In this document: positions 1 through 8,072 of the stretch, piece by piece
How positions within the stretch are numbered: the stretch's first letter is position 1
Layout: every line of letters begins with the position of its first letter
NCBI GenBank assembly: GCA_023430725.1
Contig: JAEYZD010000167.1
Coordinates: 1-17,117 of the forward strand
Direction: 5' to 3'
DNA from: Bacteroidota bacterium
GTDB lineage: Bacteria > Bacteroidota > Bacteroidia > Bacteroidales > VadinHA17
DNA: 17,117 nucleotides
The notes under the pieces: model-generated
Seen by the model: the letters and a program-made list of their open reading frames with translations, nothing else
Told to the model about the DNA's origin: nothing
The model's database searches: none
Translations under genes and position numbers: made by a program

Positions 1-2
1 AC

Positions 3-1733
3 CTGGTATCGGTATTTCAGACAAAACCACCTGCCTATGTGTGGAAGAATAGCAGTTTTACCCCGCCCTCCGCTGACACTTTGATAATCTACGAGGTGCT
101 GGTGCGCGATTTTGTCGAGACCCACAATTTCAGGGCAATCCGTGACACCCTTGACTACCTTCAGAGACTTGGCGTGAACGCTATCGAACTGATGCCTGTA
201 AACGAGTTTGAGGGCAACTCAAGCTGGGGATACAACCCGGCGATGTATTTCGCGGTTGATAAATACTATGGCACAACCAATGATCTTAAGGAACTGGTTG
301 ATTCATGCCACAGTCGTGGCATTGCGGTAATCCTGGATGTGGTACTTAACCATTCATTCGGCAGGAATCCCCTGGTAAGACTGTACTGGAACAGCCTCAC
401 AAATCAGCCTGCCTCAAACAACCCGTGGTTCAACGTAACATCGCCCAATCCCGTTTACAGCTGGGGCTACGATTTCAACCATTCAAGCAGTCATACCAGG
501 GAATTCGTTGACAGCGTATGTCATTACTGGATTGATGAATTCAGGGCAGACGGCTTCAGGTTCGACTTTACGAAAGGTTTTACAAATACGCCGGGCGACG
601 GCTGGGCATATGATGCCTCCAGGATTGCCAACCTGAAAAGGATCGGCGACAGGATCTGGTCATACAGTCCTGAGTCAATCCTGATTCTTGAACACTTTGC
701 TGACAATAATGAAGAGAAGGAGCTGGCAGCACACGGGTTCCTCCTTTGGGGAAGTGCAAAATTCCGGTACCAGGCCGCATCAGCGAGCCGGAGCGACTGG
801 AACATGTCCATCGCCGAGGCTTCATGGATCAACCGGGGGTGGACCGTCCCGGGCATTGTAGATTACATGGAGAGTCACGACGAAGAGAGGATCATGTCTC
901 TGAATCTTACTCAGGGAGAGGCCATTGGCGGCTATAACATAAAGGAGCTTAGTATTGCCCTGAAAAGGATCAAGCTAACGGCAACATTCTTCATGACAAT
1001 CCCGGGCCCGAAGATGCTGTGGCAGTTCCAGGAGCTTGGATATGATTTTGCAAAGAACTACAATGATGATCCGCTGGGACCGAAGCCTATCCGGTGGGAT
1101 TACTACACTGTCGCAGCGCGAAGGAATCTGTATGACAATTTTTCCGCGCTGGCGGAACTGAAGAAGAGCCAGCCGGCATTTTCATCAGACAACTTCACGA
1201 TTTTCGAGTCGGGCGAGACCAAGAGACTCAACATACAACATGCCGATATGGATGTTGTGGTGCTCGGGAATTTTGACCTTTTCCCGCGTGATATTGCTCC
1301 AAACTTCACACGCACCGGCACCTGGTATGAGTTCTTCAGAGGTACGGCAATAGATGTTGGCACCTCCAGTCAGAACACCCCGATATCCGTTCCGCAGGGA
1401 GAATACCGCATCTACACCTCGAAGCAGGTTGCCCGTCCTTCATTCCTGCTGGGCGTGGAGGATGCGCTGAAGGCTGAGGATGAGAGTGTGCTTTTTGAGA
1501 TCTTCCCCAACCCGTTCTCTGAACAGGCAAAAGTGATTTTCAGTGATGAGAGCACTATCAGACCCCGCACCCTGGAGCTATTCACAGTCAACGGGGCAAG
1601 GATACGTCTCATAGTTATCCCTGCAGGAATCAGTGAGGTTGAGATAGATGGCGGTGACCTGCCAAAGGGTGTTTATTATGTCAGGGTCACCTCAGGGAGA
1701 GATTCGTCGGCAAGGAAGGTGGTGAGGTATTAG
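3..1733 (+). CDS. GH13 alpha-amylase family enzyme with T9SS type A sorting domain, 5' end missing
   Basis: Secreted alpha-glucan hydrolase, probably acting on starch or maltodextrin at or outside the cell surface. The reading frame is open to the window edge (Leu-Val-Ser-Val-Phe-Gln before the first GTG at 39), so the GTG is not the true start and an N-terminal part is cut off. Counting from that GTG as residue 1, the GH13 signature regions are DVVLNH (100-105), GFRFD with nucleophile Asp176, LILEHF with acid/base Glu218, and SHDEE with His280-Asp281. Residues from about 485 to 564 form a C-terminal sorting domain (IFPNPF, a central LELFTVNGA strand, LPKGVYYVRV, final KVVRY), the tag for T9SS export and cell-surface attachment or release. 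The gene converges on the maltose operon. The exact GH13 subfamily and product cannot be told from sequence alone. What lies just upstream is unknown; a SusCD-type system is an inference. Confidence 0.93.
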   Translation: MVSVFQTKPPAYVWKNSSFTPPSADTLIIYEVLVRDFVETHNFRAIRDTLDYLQRLGVNAIELMPVNEFEGNSSWGYNPAMYFAVDKYYGTTNDLKELVDSCHSRGIAVILDVVLNHSFGRNPLVRLYWNSLTNQPASNNPWFNVTSPNPVYSWGYDFNHSSSHTREFVDSVCHYWIDEFRADGFRFDFTKGFTNTPGDGWAYDASRIANLKRIGDRIWSYSPESILILEHFADNNEEKELAAHGFLLWGSAKFRYQAASASRSDWNMSIAEASWINRGWTVPGIVDYMESHDEERIMSLNLTQGEAIGGYNIKELSIALKRIKLTATFFMTIPGPKMLWQFQELGYDFAKNYNDDPLGPKPIRWDYYTVAARRNLYDNFSALAELKKSQPAFSSDNFTIFESGETKRLNIQHADMDVVVLGNFDLFPRDIAPNFTRTGTWYEFFRGTAIDVGTSSQNTPISVPQGEYRIYTSKQVARPSFLLGVEDALKAEDESVLFEIFPNPFSEQAKVIFSDESTIRPRTLELFTVNGARIRLIVIPAGISEVEIDGGDLPKGVYYVRVTSGRDSSARKVVRY

Positions 1734-1740
1734 CCTTCTG

Positions 1741-1830
1741 TTACAATTCTTTTTGCCCTACGGGCAAATCTGCGTCATATGCGGCCAAACACTGTGGAAT
1801 GGATAATCCCCGTAGGGGATAAAGAATAGT
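1741..1830. repeat. Inverted pair of REP-like hairpin elements
   Basis: Two related short elements face each other after the T9SS amylase. The left one contains a perfect 7-bp hairpin with loop TAC (TTTGCCC-TAC-GGGCAAA, 1752-1768). The right one contains ATCCCC-GTA-GGGGAT (1806-1820). Each is flanked on its outer side by the same ATTCTTT tract in opposite orientations. Bases 1803-1830, reverse-complemented, match 11628-11655 at 27 of 28 positions, so this is a dispersed element and not just a local terminator. Function is unknown; REP/BIME-type mobile palindromes are the closest known class. Confidence 0.7.
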
Positions 1831-1831
1831 A

Positions 1832-1860
1832 AAAAACCCGGGTGTTGATCCCGGGTTTTT
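1832..1860. terminator. Bidirectional intrinsic terminator
   Basis: Perfect 11-bp stem (AAAAACCCGGG / CCCGGGTTTTT) with a 7-nt loop TGTTGAT, an A-run on the left and a T-run on the right. It lies between the convergent ends of the T9SS amylase (stop at 1733) and the leftward maltose operon (stop at 1882), so it can end transcripts from both sides. Confidence 0.85.
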
Positions 1861-1881
1861 ACATGCAATTAACCTTATTAA

Positions 1882-3252
1882 CTACTTCACCAGTACCATA
1901 TACCCCCACGGCTCCAAAGGCATCTTGCTGCCCTGAGCGATCTCCACAGCGGCATCCGTGAATATGTCATTGTATGTTCCTGCCGTGGTCCCGTCCTTCA
2001 GCGCCACCGTGACAGGCTTGCTGCTCATGTTGAGTATGGTCAACACTTCGTTTTCACCCTTGACCCTCTTGTAGGCAACCACACTCTTCTGGTTTGTCTT
2101 CAGCATATCGTATGATCCGCCCTCAACACCGTGACGCAGTGCAGGGTGGGATGTACGGAGGTGCACCAGCCTGGTGTAGAAGGGGGTAAGTTCTGTCTCC
2201 TTCCACTCTATCGGGTCACGCTTGAAGAACTCGAGCCTCTTGTCGAGGTCAGCCTCCTGACCGTTGTAGAGCAGGGGTACTCCAGGAATTGTGAACAGGT
2301 AGCAGGCGAATGCCTTCTGTGCATCGCCCATCTTCTCATCTATTGTACCGTTCCAGGAATTCTCGTCGTGGTTGGTCATGAAGCGGAGCCTGTACGATTC
2401 GGGGGCATAGCGCTTCAGTTCGTACTGCATGATGCTGTCGAGGGATGCAGGTGTACGGTGTCCTCCTGCAACAGCGTTCATCAGGTGATGATGCGCCCAT
2501 CCGTAGTTCATGTCAAAGGCGCGCTCCAGCAGGTACGAATGCTCCTCATCCTCTGCAAGCATCAGTACCGGTTTTACTGCATTCAGTTCGGTGGTGGCCC
2601 TGAACCAGAACTCCTCGGGTACGAGGCCCGGGAAATCGCAGCGGTAGCCGTCAACGCCTACCTCCTCAACCCAGTACTTCATGGCACCGGCCATATAATC
2701 CCACAGCGGCTCGGCGGTGTAGTCAAACTGAATCACATCGGTCCAGTCAAATGGTGAAACGAAATTGCCAAGGGAATCCTTTTCGTACCATTCGGGAAAC
2801 TCGGTGGCAAGGGGATTATCCCATGCGGAGTGGTTTCCAACCCAGTCGAGAATCACGTGGAATCCCATGTCATGCGCCCTGGCAACCAAAACTTTGAAAT
2901 CTTCGAGGGTTCCGAACTCGGGATTGACTCCCTTGTAGTCCTTAATGGAGTAGTAGCTGCCCAGTTCGCCCTTGCGGTTCAGCTCGCCAATCGGATATAT
3001 AGGCATGAACCACAGCACGTTGACGCCAAGTTCCTGCAGGCGGGGCAATGCACTGTCAACACCGGCAAAGGTTCCCTCAGGGGAGAACTGTCTTACATTG
3101 ATCTCATAAAGGACCATGTTTCGGGTCCAATCGGCGTGGACAACCGTTGTCTTCAGAGGCTCGATTACGGCCTCTGCTTTGGGCCGGCATGCAACCATAA
3201 GCAGGGCTGCACCGGCGAACAGGATAATAATCTTGAAAATGTGCTCTTTCAT
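1882..3252 (-). CDS. GH13 alpha-amylase lipoprotein
   Basis: Alpha-glucan hydrolase anchored by a lipid, probably at the outer membrane. The start is taken at ATG 3252, giving 456 residues, because the protein then begins MKEHIFKIIIL...LLMVAC with a textbook signal peptidase II lipobox and Cys22. An ATG eight codons earlier (3276) would overlap the upstream gene's stop and only adds a polar stretch before the signal. GH13 regions: DWVGNH (136-141), GYRCD with nucleophile Asp206, LMLAED with acid/base Glu234, and TNHDE with His295-Asp296. It is the last gene of the operon, 10 nt after the SusA-like gene. At 456 residues it is compact and has no visible extra carbohydrate-binding module. Preference for starch, dextrins or short oligosaccharides is not readable. 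Confidence 0.92.
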   Translation of the reverse strand: MKEHIFKIIILFAGAALLMVACRPKAEAVIEPLKTTVVHADWTRNMVLYEINVRQFSPEGTFAGVDSALPRLQELGVNVLWFMPIYPIGELNRKGELGSYYSIKDYKGVNPEFGTLEDFKVLVARAHDMGFHVILDWVGNHSAWDNPLATEFPEWYEKDSLGNFVSPFDWTDVIQFDYTAEPLWDYMAGAMKYWVEEVGVDGYRCDFPGLVPEEFWFRATTELNAVKPVLMLAEDEEHSYLLERAFDMNYGWAHHHLMNAVAGGHRTPASLDSIMQYELKRYAPESYRLRFMTNHDENSWNGTIDEKMGDAQKAFACYLFTIPGVPLLYNGQEADLDKRLEFFKRDPIEWKETELTPFYTRLVHLRTSHPALRHGVEGGSYDMLKTNQKSVVAYKRVKGENEVLTILNMSSKPVTVALKDGTTAGTYNDIFTDAAVEIAQGSKMPLEPWGYMVLVK

Positions 3253-3262
3253 CTTGATCAGG

Positions 3263-5104
3263 TTATTTAAGTTCAATAATCATTGCTGTTTTCGGGGCTA
3301 TTGTGAAAGAATCGAGGTTTTCAATCTTCTTTCCGGAGATTATATCCGTACCACTGGTCAGGTCCTGAAGTGATTCGGCATACTTTGCGCCGCTGACTGT
3401 CTTGCTTTCCTTGTCATTAAGGTTGATTACAACCATGACACTCTCCTCGCAGTTGTACCTGAAATAGACATATACGCCGTCATTCGGGATATAGTGCTTG
3501 AGTTTGCCGGTATGGATAACCTCCTTCGCCTTGCGCCAGTTCAGGACCTGTTTTGTAAAGTCCAGTGCCTCCTTCTCCTGCTCTGAGAGGCCTGTCCCGG
3601 CGATGACGCTCTTCGTGTCACCAGGCCATCCGCCCGGGAAATCATCCCGTAGCCTCCCGTCACCCAGGCTCTTGTCGCCTTCCATTACGATCTCGCTGCC
3701 GTAATAGAGCTGGGGTATGCCTCTTGTTGTCATGATAAAGCTGAGCCCCATCTTGTAGGCATCAAGGCTTTTCCCGGTCTGGGTGTAGAACCTGGTCATG
3801 TCATGGTTGTCAAGAAAAATGACGTTTCTGAGCGGTTCAGGGTAAAGAAAGTCCTGTGAGAGCAGGTTATACAGTTTTGACAGAGCGTCAGTGGGGTTAA
3901 GCTTGCCCTCGAAAGCCCTGTGTGTGGCAAAGCAGAGCGGCAGGTCGGTCAGCGAGGGGAGATTGGACCTGTAACCGTCGTGATTCAACTTGTTCAGCGC
4001 CCAGTAGGAGGAGAGTGCAGGGTCATCATACCACACCTCCCCAACGATAAAGAACCCCGGGAACTCATCCTCGACCCGTTTTGCCCATCTAGCCATCATG
4101 TCAGGCTGGGGATACGGGTGGGTGTCCATCCGGATACCGTCGAGGTCGCTGAAGGCGATCCACCAGAGGCTGGTCTGGATGAGATATGTCTCAACCAGTG
4201 GGTTGCTCTGGTTCAGGTCAGGCATCGTCACATCGAACCAGCCCTTCTCCATAAGCATTTTGTCGCTCTCGGATGCGTAGGGGTCCATGTATGTCGATGC
4301 CCGGTAGTTGGTGCGGGTGAACTCATCGAACTGGTGTATCCAGTCCTTTGAAGGGAGATCGTTCATCCACCAGTGGAATGATCCTATATGGTTGAAAATC
4401 ATGTCCATGACAACCTTCATGCCCCTTTTGTGTGCTTCGGCCACGAGTTCCTTAAACTCATCATTTGAGCCGTAGCGCGGATCGGATTTATAATAATCGG
4501 TTGTAGAGTAACCGTGATAGGAGGAGCGCTTCTGGTTGTTCTCCAGGAAGGGGTTGAGCCATATTCCCGTTACTCCCAGGGAGTTCAGGTAGTCAAGGTG
4601 ATTCATGATTCCCTTCAGGTCTCCGCCGTGCCGTCCGCCGGGATTGCTACGGTTGAGCTGTTCGGTCATGCCGGCGACATTGTCGTTTGTTGTATCTCCG
4701 TTGGCGAAGCGGTCAGGCATCAGCAGGTAGATCACGTCGGAGGAGTTGAGTCCCCTTGCGGGTCCTTCCGGCCTGGCAAGCAAAGGATAGCTGTGTGTAA
4801 GCTTCTTTTTGCCGCTTGTGAATGTCAGGTTAACCGTTCCCGGTGCGGCTTCGTCAGATATGTTCAGGTTGACGAAGAGATAGTTTGGGTTTTCGGTGCG
4901 CACAAGTGTTTTCACCTCCACCCCCGGATAATCTGTCTTCACATCATATGAACCGATTTCCGTACCGTAAACCATTAACTGCAGGGCATCGTCCTTCATG
5001 CCTGTGAACCAGGAGGGAGGATCGACCCGTTCAATCACCTGTTTTTGTGCCGGCAGCTGTGCCGCGAGCATCAGTAATGCCAGTATCTGGATTGTTCTTT
5101 TCAT
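3263..5104 (-). CDS. susA: Periplasmic GH13 neopullulanase/cyclomaltodextrinase, SusA-like
   Basis: Hydrolyses maltodextrins, cyclodextrins or pullulan fragments in the periplasm. The 613-residue protein starts with a Sec signal peptide (Lys2-Arg3, hydrophobic 5-15, probable signal peptidase I cleavage after LPA near 19), and no lipobox is seen. An N-terminal beta-domain (about 23-110), as in cyclomaltodextrinases, precedes the (beta/alpha)8 barrel, which opens with IYLLMPDRFANGD. Catalytic regions: DMIFNH (234-239), GIRMD with nucleophile Asp327, VGEVW with acid/base Glu356, and DNHDMTR with His434-Asp435. A beta-sandwich ends the protein. Length and layout match Bacteroides SusA (about 617 residues). 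Its ATG overlaps the GH65 stop by one base (TAATG), which suggests coupled translation. The gene symbol rests on similarity of layout; true orthology is not proven. Confidence 0.9.
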   Translation of the reverse strand: MKRTIQILALLMLAAQLPAQKQVIERVDPPSWFTGMKDDALQLMVYGTEIGSYDVKTDYPGVEVKTLVRTENPNYLFVNLNISDEAAPGTVNLTFTSGKKKLTHSYPLLARPEGPARGLNSSDVIYLLMPDRFANGDTTNDNVAGMTEQLNRSNPGGRHGGDLKGIMNHLDYLNSLGVTGIWLNPFLENNQKRSSYHGYSTTDYYKSDPRYGSNDEFKELVAEAHKRGMKVVMDMIFNHIGSFHWWMNDLPSKDWIHQFDEFTRTNYRASTYMDPYASESDKMLMEKGWFDVTMPDLNQSNPLVETYLIQTSLWWIAFSDLDGIRMDTHPYPQPDMMARWAKRVEDEFPGFFIVGEVWYDDPALSSYWALNKLNHDGYRSNLPSLTDLPLCFATHRAFEGKLNPTDALSKLYNLLSQDFLYPEPLRNVIFLDNHDMTRFYTQTGKSLDAYKMGLSFIMTTRGIPQLYYGSEIVMEGDKSLGDGRLRDDFPGGWPGDTKSVIAGTGLSEQEKEALDFTKQVLNWRKAKEVIHTGKLKHYIPNDGVYVYFRYNCEESVMVVINLNDKESKTVSGAKYAESLQDLTSGTDIISGKKIENLDSFTIAPKTAMIIELK

Positions 5105-7416
5105 TATTTGTCGAATCTTTTTTCTTCCCCTGGTCGGAGGGTCACCTGTTCACCGTAAACGGCAAGCGGTATGGCAGCCTCTGAGAGATTGACAACGTTT
5201 ACTTTTGTGCCGTTAACCTCCACCCGGAGGGGATTGTTTCTGTACCTGATTATAAATGAGAATGACTCCCACGCAGCCGGGATGACCGGGTTAAAGCAGA
5301 CCCTGTCATCACGGATCCGCATGCCGCCGAAGCCCTCCACTATGGCAAGCCATGTTCCGGCCATGCTGGTGATGTGGAGTCCGTCTTTAACCTCGCGGTT
5401 GTAATCGTCAAGGTCAAGCCTTGCTGTGCGAAGGTAGAGGGTGTATGCGCTCTCTGTGTCATGGAGCCGTGCCGCCAGTATTGAATGGATGCTTGCTGAG
5501 AGGGATGACTCATGCACGCAGCGGGGCTCGTAAAAATCAAAGTTGCGCCTGATTGTCTCCTCGGTGAATTCATCCTCGAAGAAGTAGATCCCCTGCAGCA
5601 CGTCGGCCTGCTTGATGAACACGGAACGGAGGATGCGGTCCCACGACCAGTGCTGGTTGAGAGGTCTCTCTGCCGGATTCAGGTCTTTTACCGTCTGCTG
5701 GACTTTATCCATAAAGCCGTCCTGCTGCAGGAAGATGCCGAGGTCATGATGCACCGGGAAGTACATGTTGTTGATGATTTCCTTCCAGAGGCTCAGTTCG
5801 CACTGCGTATCGAGGCGGGTTCGCGAGACCACCGAGTTGTACTTCACCGGGCTGGTTGATTTCAGCCATTCAAGTGTATCGGAGGTATATCTCAGGGTCC
5901 ACTGGGCCAGCGTGTTCGTGTACCAGTTATTGTTTACGTTGTTTTCGTACTCATTGGGACCGGTAACACCCAAAATAACATACATGTTCTTCTCCTGCGA
6001 GAAGTTGCTTCGCTGTGCCCAGAAGCGTGATATGGCAATAAGCACCTCCAGGCCGTACTCAGAAAGGTAATACTGGTCGCCGGTGTGCTTTACATAGTTG
6101 TAGATGGCATATGCGATGGCGCCGTTGCGGTGAATCTCCTCGAAGGTTATCTCCCACTCGTTGTGGCACTCTTCACCGTTCATTGTTACCATCGGGTATA
6201 GCGCTGCCCCATTGGTGAATCCCAGCTTCTGTGCGTTCTCAATGGCTTTCTGTAAATGCTTATACCTGTAAATAAGCAGGTTGCGTGCAACGTGCGTGTC
6301 AGAAGTGCTGAGGTAGAAGGGGAAGACGAAGGCTTCGGTATCCCAGTATGTGCTTCCTCCGTATTTCTCTCCTGTGAATCCCTTTGGTCCGATGTTGAGG
6401 CGGGGATCCTCACCGGTGTATGTCTGGTTGAGCTGGAAGATGTTAAAGCGTATCCCCTGCTGTGCGGCAATGTCGCCCTTTATGACTATGTCTCCGTGTT
6501 CCCACTTTTTCTCCCATACTCCGGAATGATCGGCCAGCATTGCATCGAAACCCTTTATGGCTGCTTCCCCGGCTGCGGTCATGGCTTTCCCTGCAAGGCC
6601 TTCTGCCGGATGATTGAATGAGGAAAGCACTGCTGCGTATTTTGTTACGGCAAAGGTATCACCGTCGGCATATGCAGATGTGAATCTGCAATGAGCGGTC
6701 TTGTCGGTTCTGGTTATTTCGGTTGTGCCTGTTGGGGGTTTGCCGTTCAGGGTGAAGATGTTTTCCATCGCAGTGGCCACTACAAATGCTGTCTTGCGTG
6801 TCTGTGCCACCACCGCTGCCCTGTTGCCGTCGATGGCGGAGGATTCGTTTTCCCAGAACTTTTCGTCGTAGTTGGCATCCTCGTTGTAGACATCGGCGTT
6901 AAGCCAGGGAATGAGTTCAATCTTGCCGCTGCCACCGGTGATGTGCACGGAGTAGCTGATGGCGGCTTTCTCGGGTTCGTGCATTGAAAGGAATCGCTTT
7001 GCGACAACCTCCGCCACCCTTCCTGAGGGCATCACTGCAGTGAATGTGCGGGTCAGCAGCCCCTGCTTCATGTCGAGCTCCCGGCTGAAGCTCTTCACTT
7101 CGCATCTTGCCAGGTCAAGCTCTTCGCCGTCAATACGGATGATAATGCCGGTCCATGACGGTGCGTTCGGCACCTTGGCAAAATATTCGGGGTAGCCCAC
7201 CTTCCACCAGCCCACGACGGTCTTGTCAGGGTAGTACACCCCGGCCACGTAAGAGCCCCGGAGGGTGTCGCCGGTGTATGTCTCCTCAAAATTGGCCCTC
7301 TGCCCCATCATTCCGTTGCCGAGGGCAAAGATGCTCTCGGAGTCGCGGCCTAACCCGGGCTCGAATCGTGTCTCGATGATCTTCCATTCATCTGACTGAA
7401 AACGTGTATCACTCAT
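5104..7416 (-). CDS. mapA: GH65 maltose phosphorylase
   Basis: Cytoplasmic enzyme that splits maltose with inorganic phosphate into glucose and beta-D-glucose 1-phosphate. Its 770 residues match GH65 phosphorylases in length, and no signal peptide is present. Landmarks in order: N-terminal beta-sandwich (to about 280), GSTYWDTEAF (354-363) in the (alpha/alpha)6 barrel, ECHNEWEITFEEIH (416-429), GPNEY with the general acid Glu489, KQAD (602-605), ESSLS (636-640) and HITSMAG from His681 for phosphate binding, then a C-terminal beta-domain. The HNEWEITFE stretch (418-426) is the loop that, from the enzyme literature as I recall it, marks maltose specificity against trehalose or kojibiose. pgmB lies 6 nt upstream, which fits a beta-glucose 1-phosphate product. 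Trehalose or kojibiose phosphorylase is the main alternative, less likely given the loop and the amylase neighbours. Confidence 0.92.
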   Translation of the reverse strand: MSDTRFQSDEWKIIETRFEPGLGRDSESIFALGNGMMGQRANFEETYTGDTLRGSYVAGVYYPDKTVVGWWKVGYPEYFAKVPNAPSWTGIIIRIDGEELDLARCEVKSFSRELDMKQGLLTRTFTAVMPSGRVAEVVAKRFLSMHEPEKAAISYSVHITGGSGKIELIPWLNADVYNEDANYDEKFWENESSAIDGNRAAVVAQTRKTAFVVATAMENIFTLNGKPPTGTTEITRTDKTAHCRFTSAYADGDTFAVTKYAAVLSSFNHPAEGLAGKAMTAAGEAAIKGFDAMLADHSGVWEKKWEHGDIVIKGDIAAQQGIRFNIFQLNQTYTGEDPRLNIGPKGFTGEKYGGSTYWDTEAFVFPFYLSTSDTHVARNLLIYRYKHLQKAIENAQKLGFTNGAALYPMVTMNGEECHNEWEITFEEIHRNGAIAYAIYNYVKHTGDQYYLSEYGLEVLIAISRFWAQRSNFSQEKNMYVILGVTGPNEYENNVNNNWYTNTLAQWTLRYTSDTLEWLKSTSPVKYNSVVSRTRLDTQCELSLWKEIINNMYFPVHHDLGIFLQQDGFMDKVQQTVKDLNPAERPLNQHWSWDRILRSVFIKQADVLQGIYFFEDEFTEETIRRNFDFYEPRCVHESSLSASIHSILAARLHDTESAYTLYLRTARLDLDDYNREVKDGLHITSMAGTWLAIVEGFGGMRIRDDRVCFNPVIPAAWESFSFIIRYRNNPLRVEVNGTKVNVVNLSEAAIPLAVYGEQVTLRPGEEKRFDK

Positions 7417-7422
7417 ATCGAA

Positions 7423-8070
7423 CTATAAGTTTCTCAGTTGTTTGATTGTTATTTTGCTCAGGTCCGGGATGACCAGGTCAGCCCTGCCCAGCAGTCCGGG
7501 GCTTCCAACGCCAATGCATTTCATGCCTCCGGCTATTGCAGCTTCAATACCTGCCTGTGCGTCCTCAAAAACGATGCATGCAGAGGGTGGCAGTTGCATC
7601 TCTTCCGCGCCTTTCAGGAAAACCTCGGGGTCAGGTTTGGCCTTGTGGATCTTGTTACCGTCTATTATCACGTCGAACATGCTGCGCAACCCGATGCCGT
7701 CGAGTATTGTGCCTGCATTTTTGCTTGCCGAACCGATGGCTGTGAGAATGCCTTCCTTACGGAGGGCCTTCAGCAGTTTCACGCTTCCCGGGAGAATCTC
7801 CTCAGGCGTCATGCCGGATATGAACTCCACATACCAGCCGTTTTTGCGGGCGGCAAATTCCTCCTTCTCCTTTGCTGTGGCATGCACCCCGCCTTTTGCG
7901 AGGAGGATTTCCAGTGATGCCATCCGGCTTACCCCCTTCAGAGCCTCATTATCCTCCAGGGTGAAGACGAAGCCGAGCTCCTTCGCAAGGCGACGCCAGG
8001 CCATGAAATGGTATTTTGCAGTGTCAACGATGACCCCGTCGAGGTCGAAGATACATCCCTTCAGATCCAT
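7423..8070 (-). CDS. pgmB: Beta-phosphoglucomutase
   Basis: HAD-superfamily mutase that turns beta-D-glucose 1-phosphate from the phosphorylase into glucose 6-phosphate, via a beta-glucose 1,6-bisphosphate intermediate. Key residues fall at or next to the numbering of Lactococcus lactis beta-PGM: Asp9 (nucleophile) and Asp11 in FDLDGV, Thr17, His21 in the cap, Arg49 in GVSRM, Lys76, Ser114, Asn118, Lys145 in KAKPDP, and Glu169-Asp170 in VFEDAQAG. The helical cap (about 15-90) is inserted after motif I as in C1-type HAD enzymes. Length, 215 residues, is typical. It sits between the transporter (2 nt gap) and maltose phosphorylase (6 nt gap). The match of cap and core residues makes other HAD phosphatases unlikely. 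Confidence 0.95.
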   Translation of the reverse strand: MDLKGCIFDLDGVIVDTAKYHFMAWRRLAKELGFVFTLEDNEALKGVSRMASLEILLAKGGVHATAKEKEEFAARKNGWYVEFISGMTPEEILPGSVKLLKALRKEGILTAIGSASKNAGTILDGIGLRSMFDVIIDGNKIHKAKPDPEVFLKGAEEMQLPPSACIVFEDAQAGIEAAIAGGMKCIGVGSPGLLGRADLVIPDLSKITIKQLRNL

Positions 8071-8072
8071 GC

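Noticed and set aside
2131..2757. Open frame of 208 codons on the plus strand
   Set aside because: It lies wholly opposite the GH13 lipoprotein, which has all catalytic motifs; the antisense product shows no recognisable domain and is a by-product of codon use.
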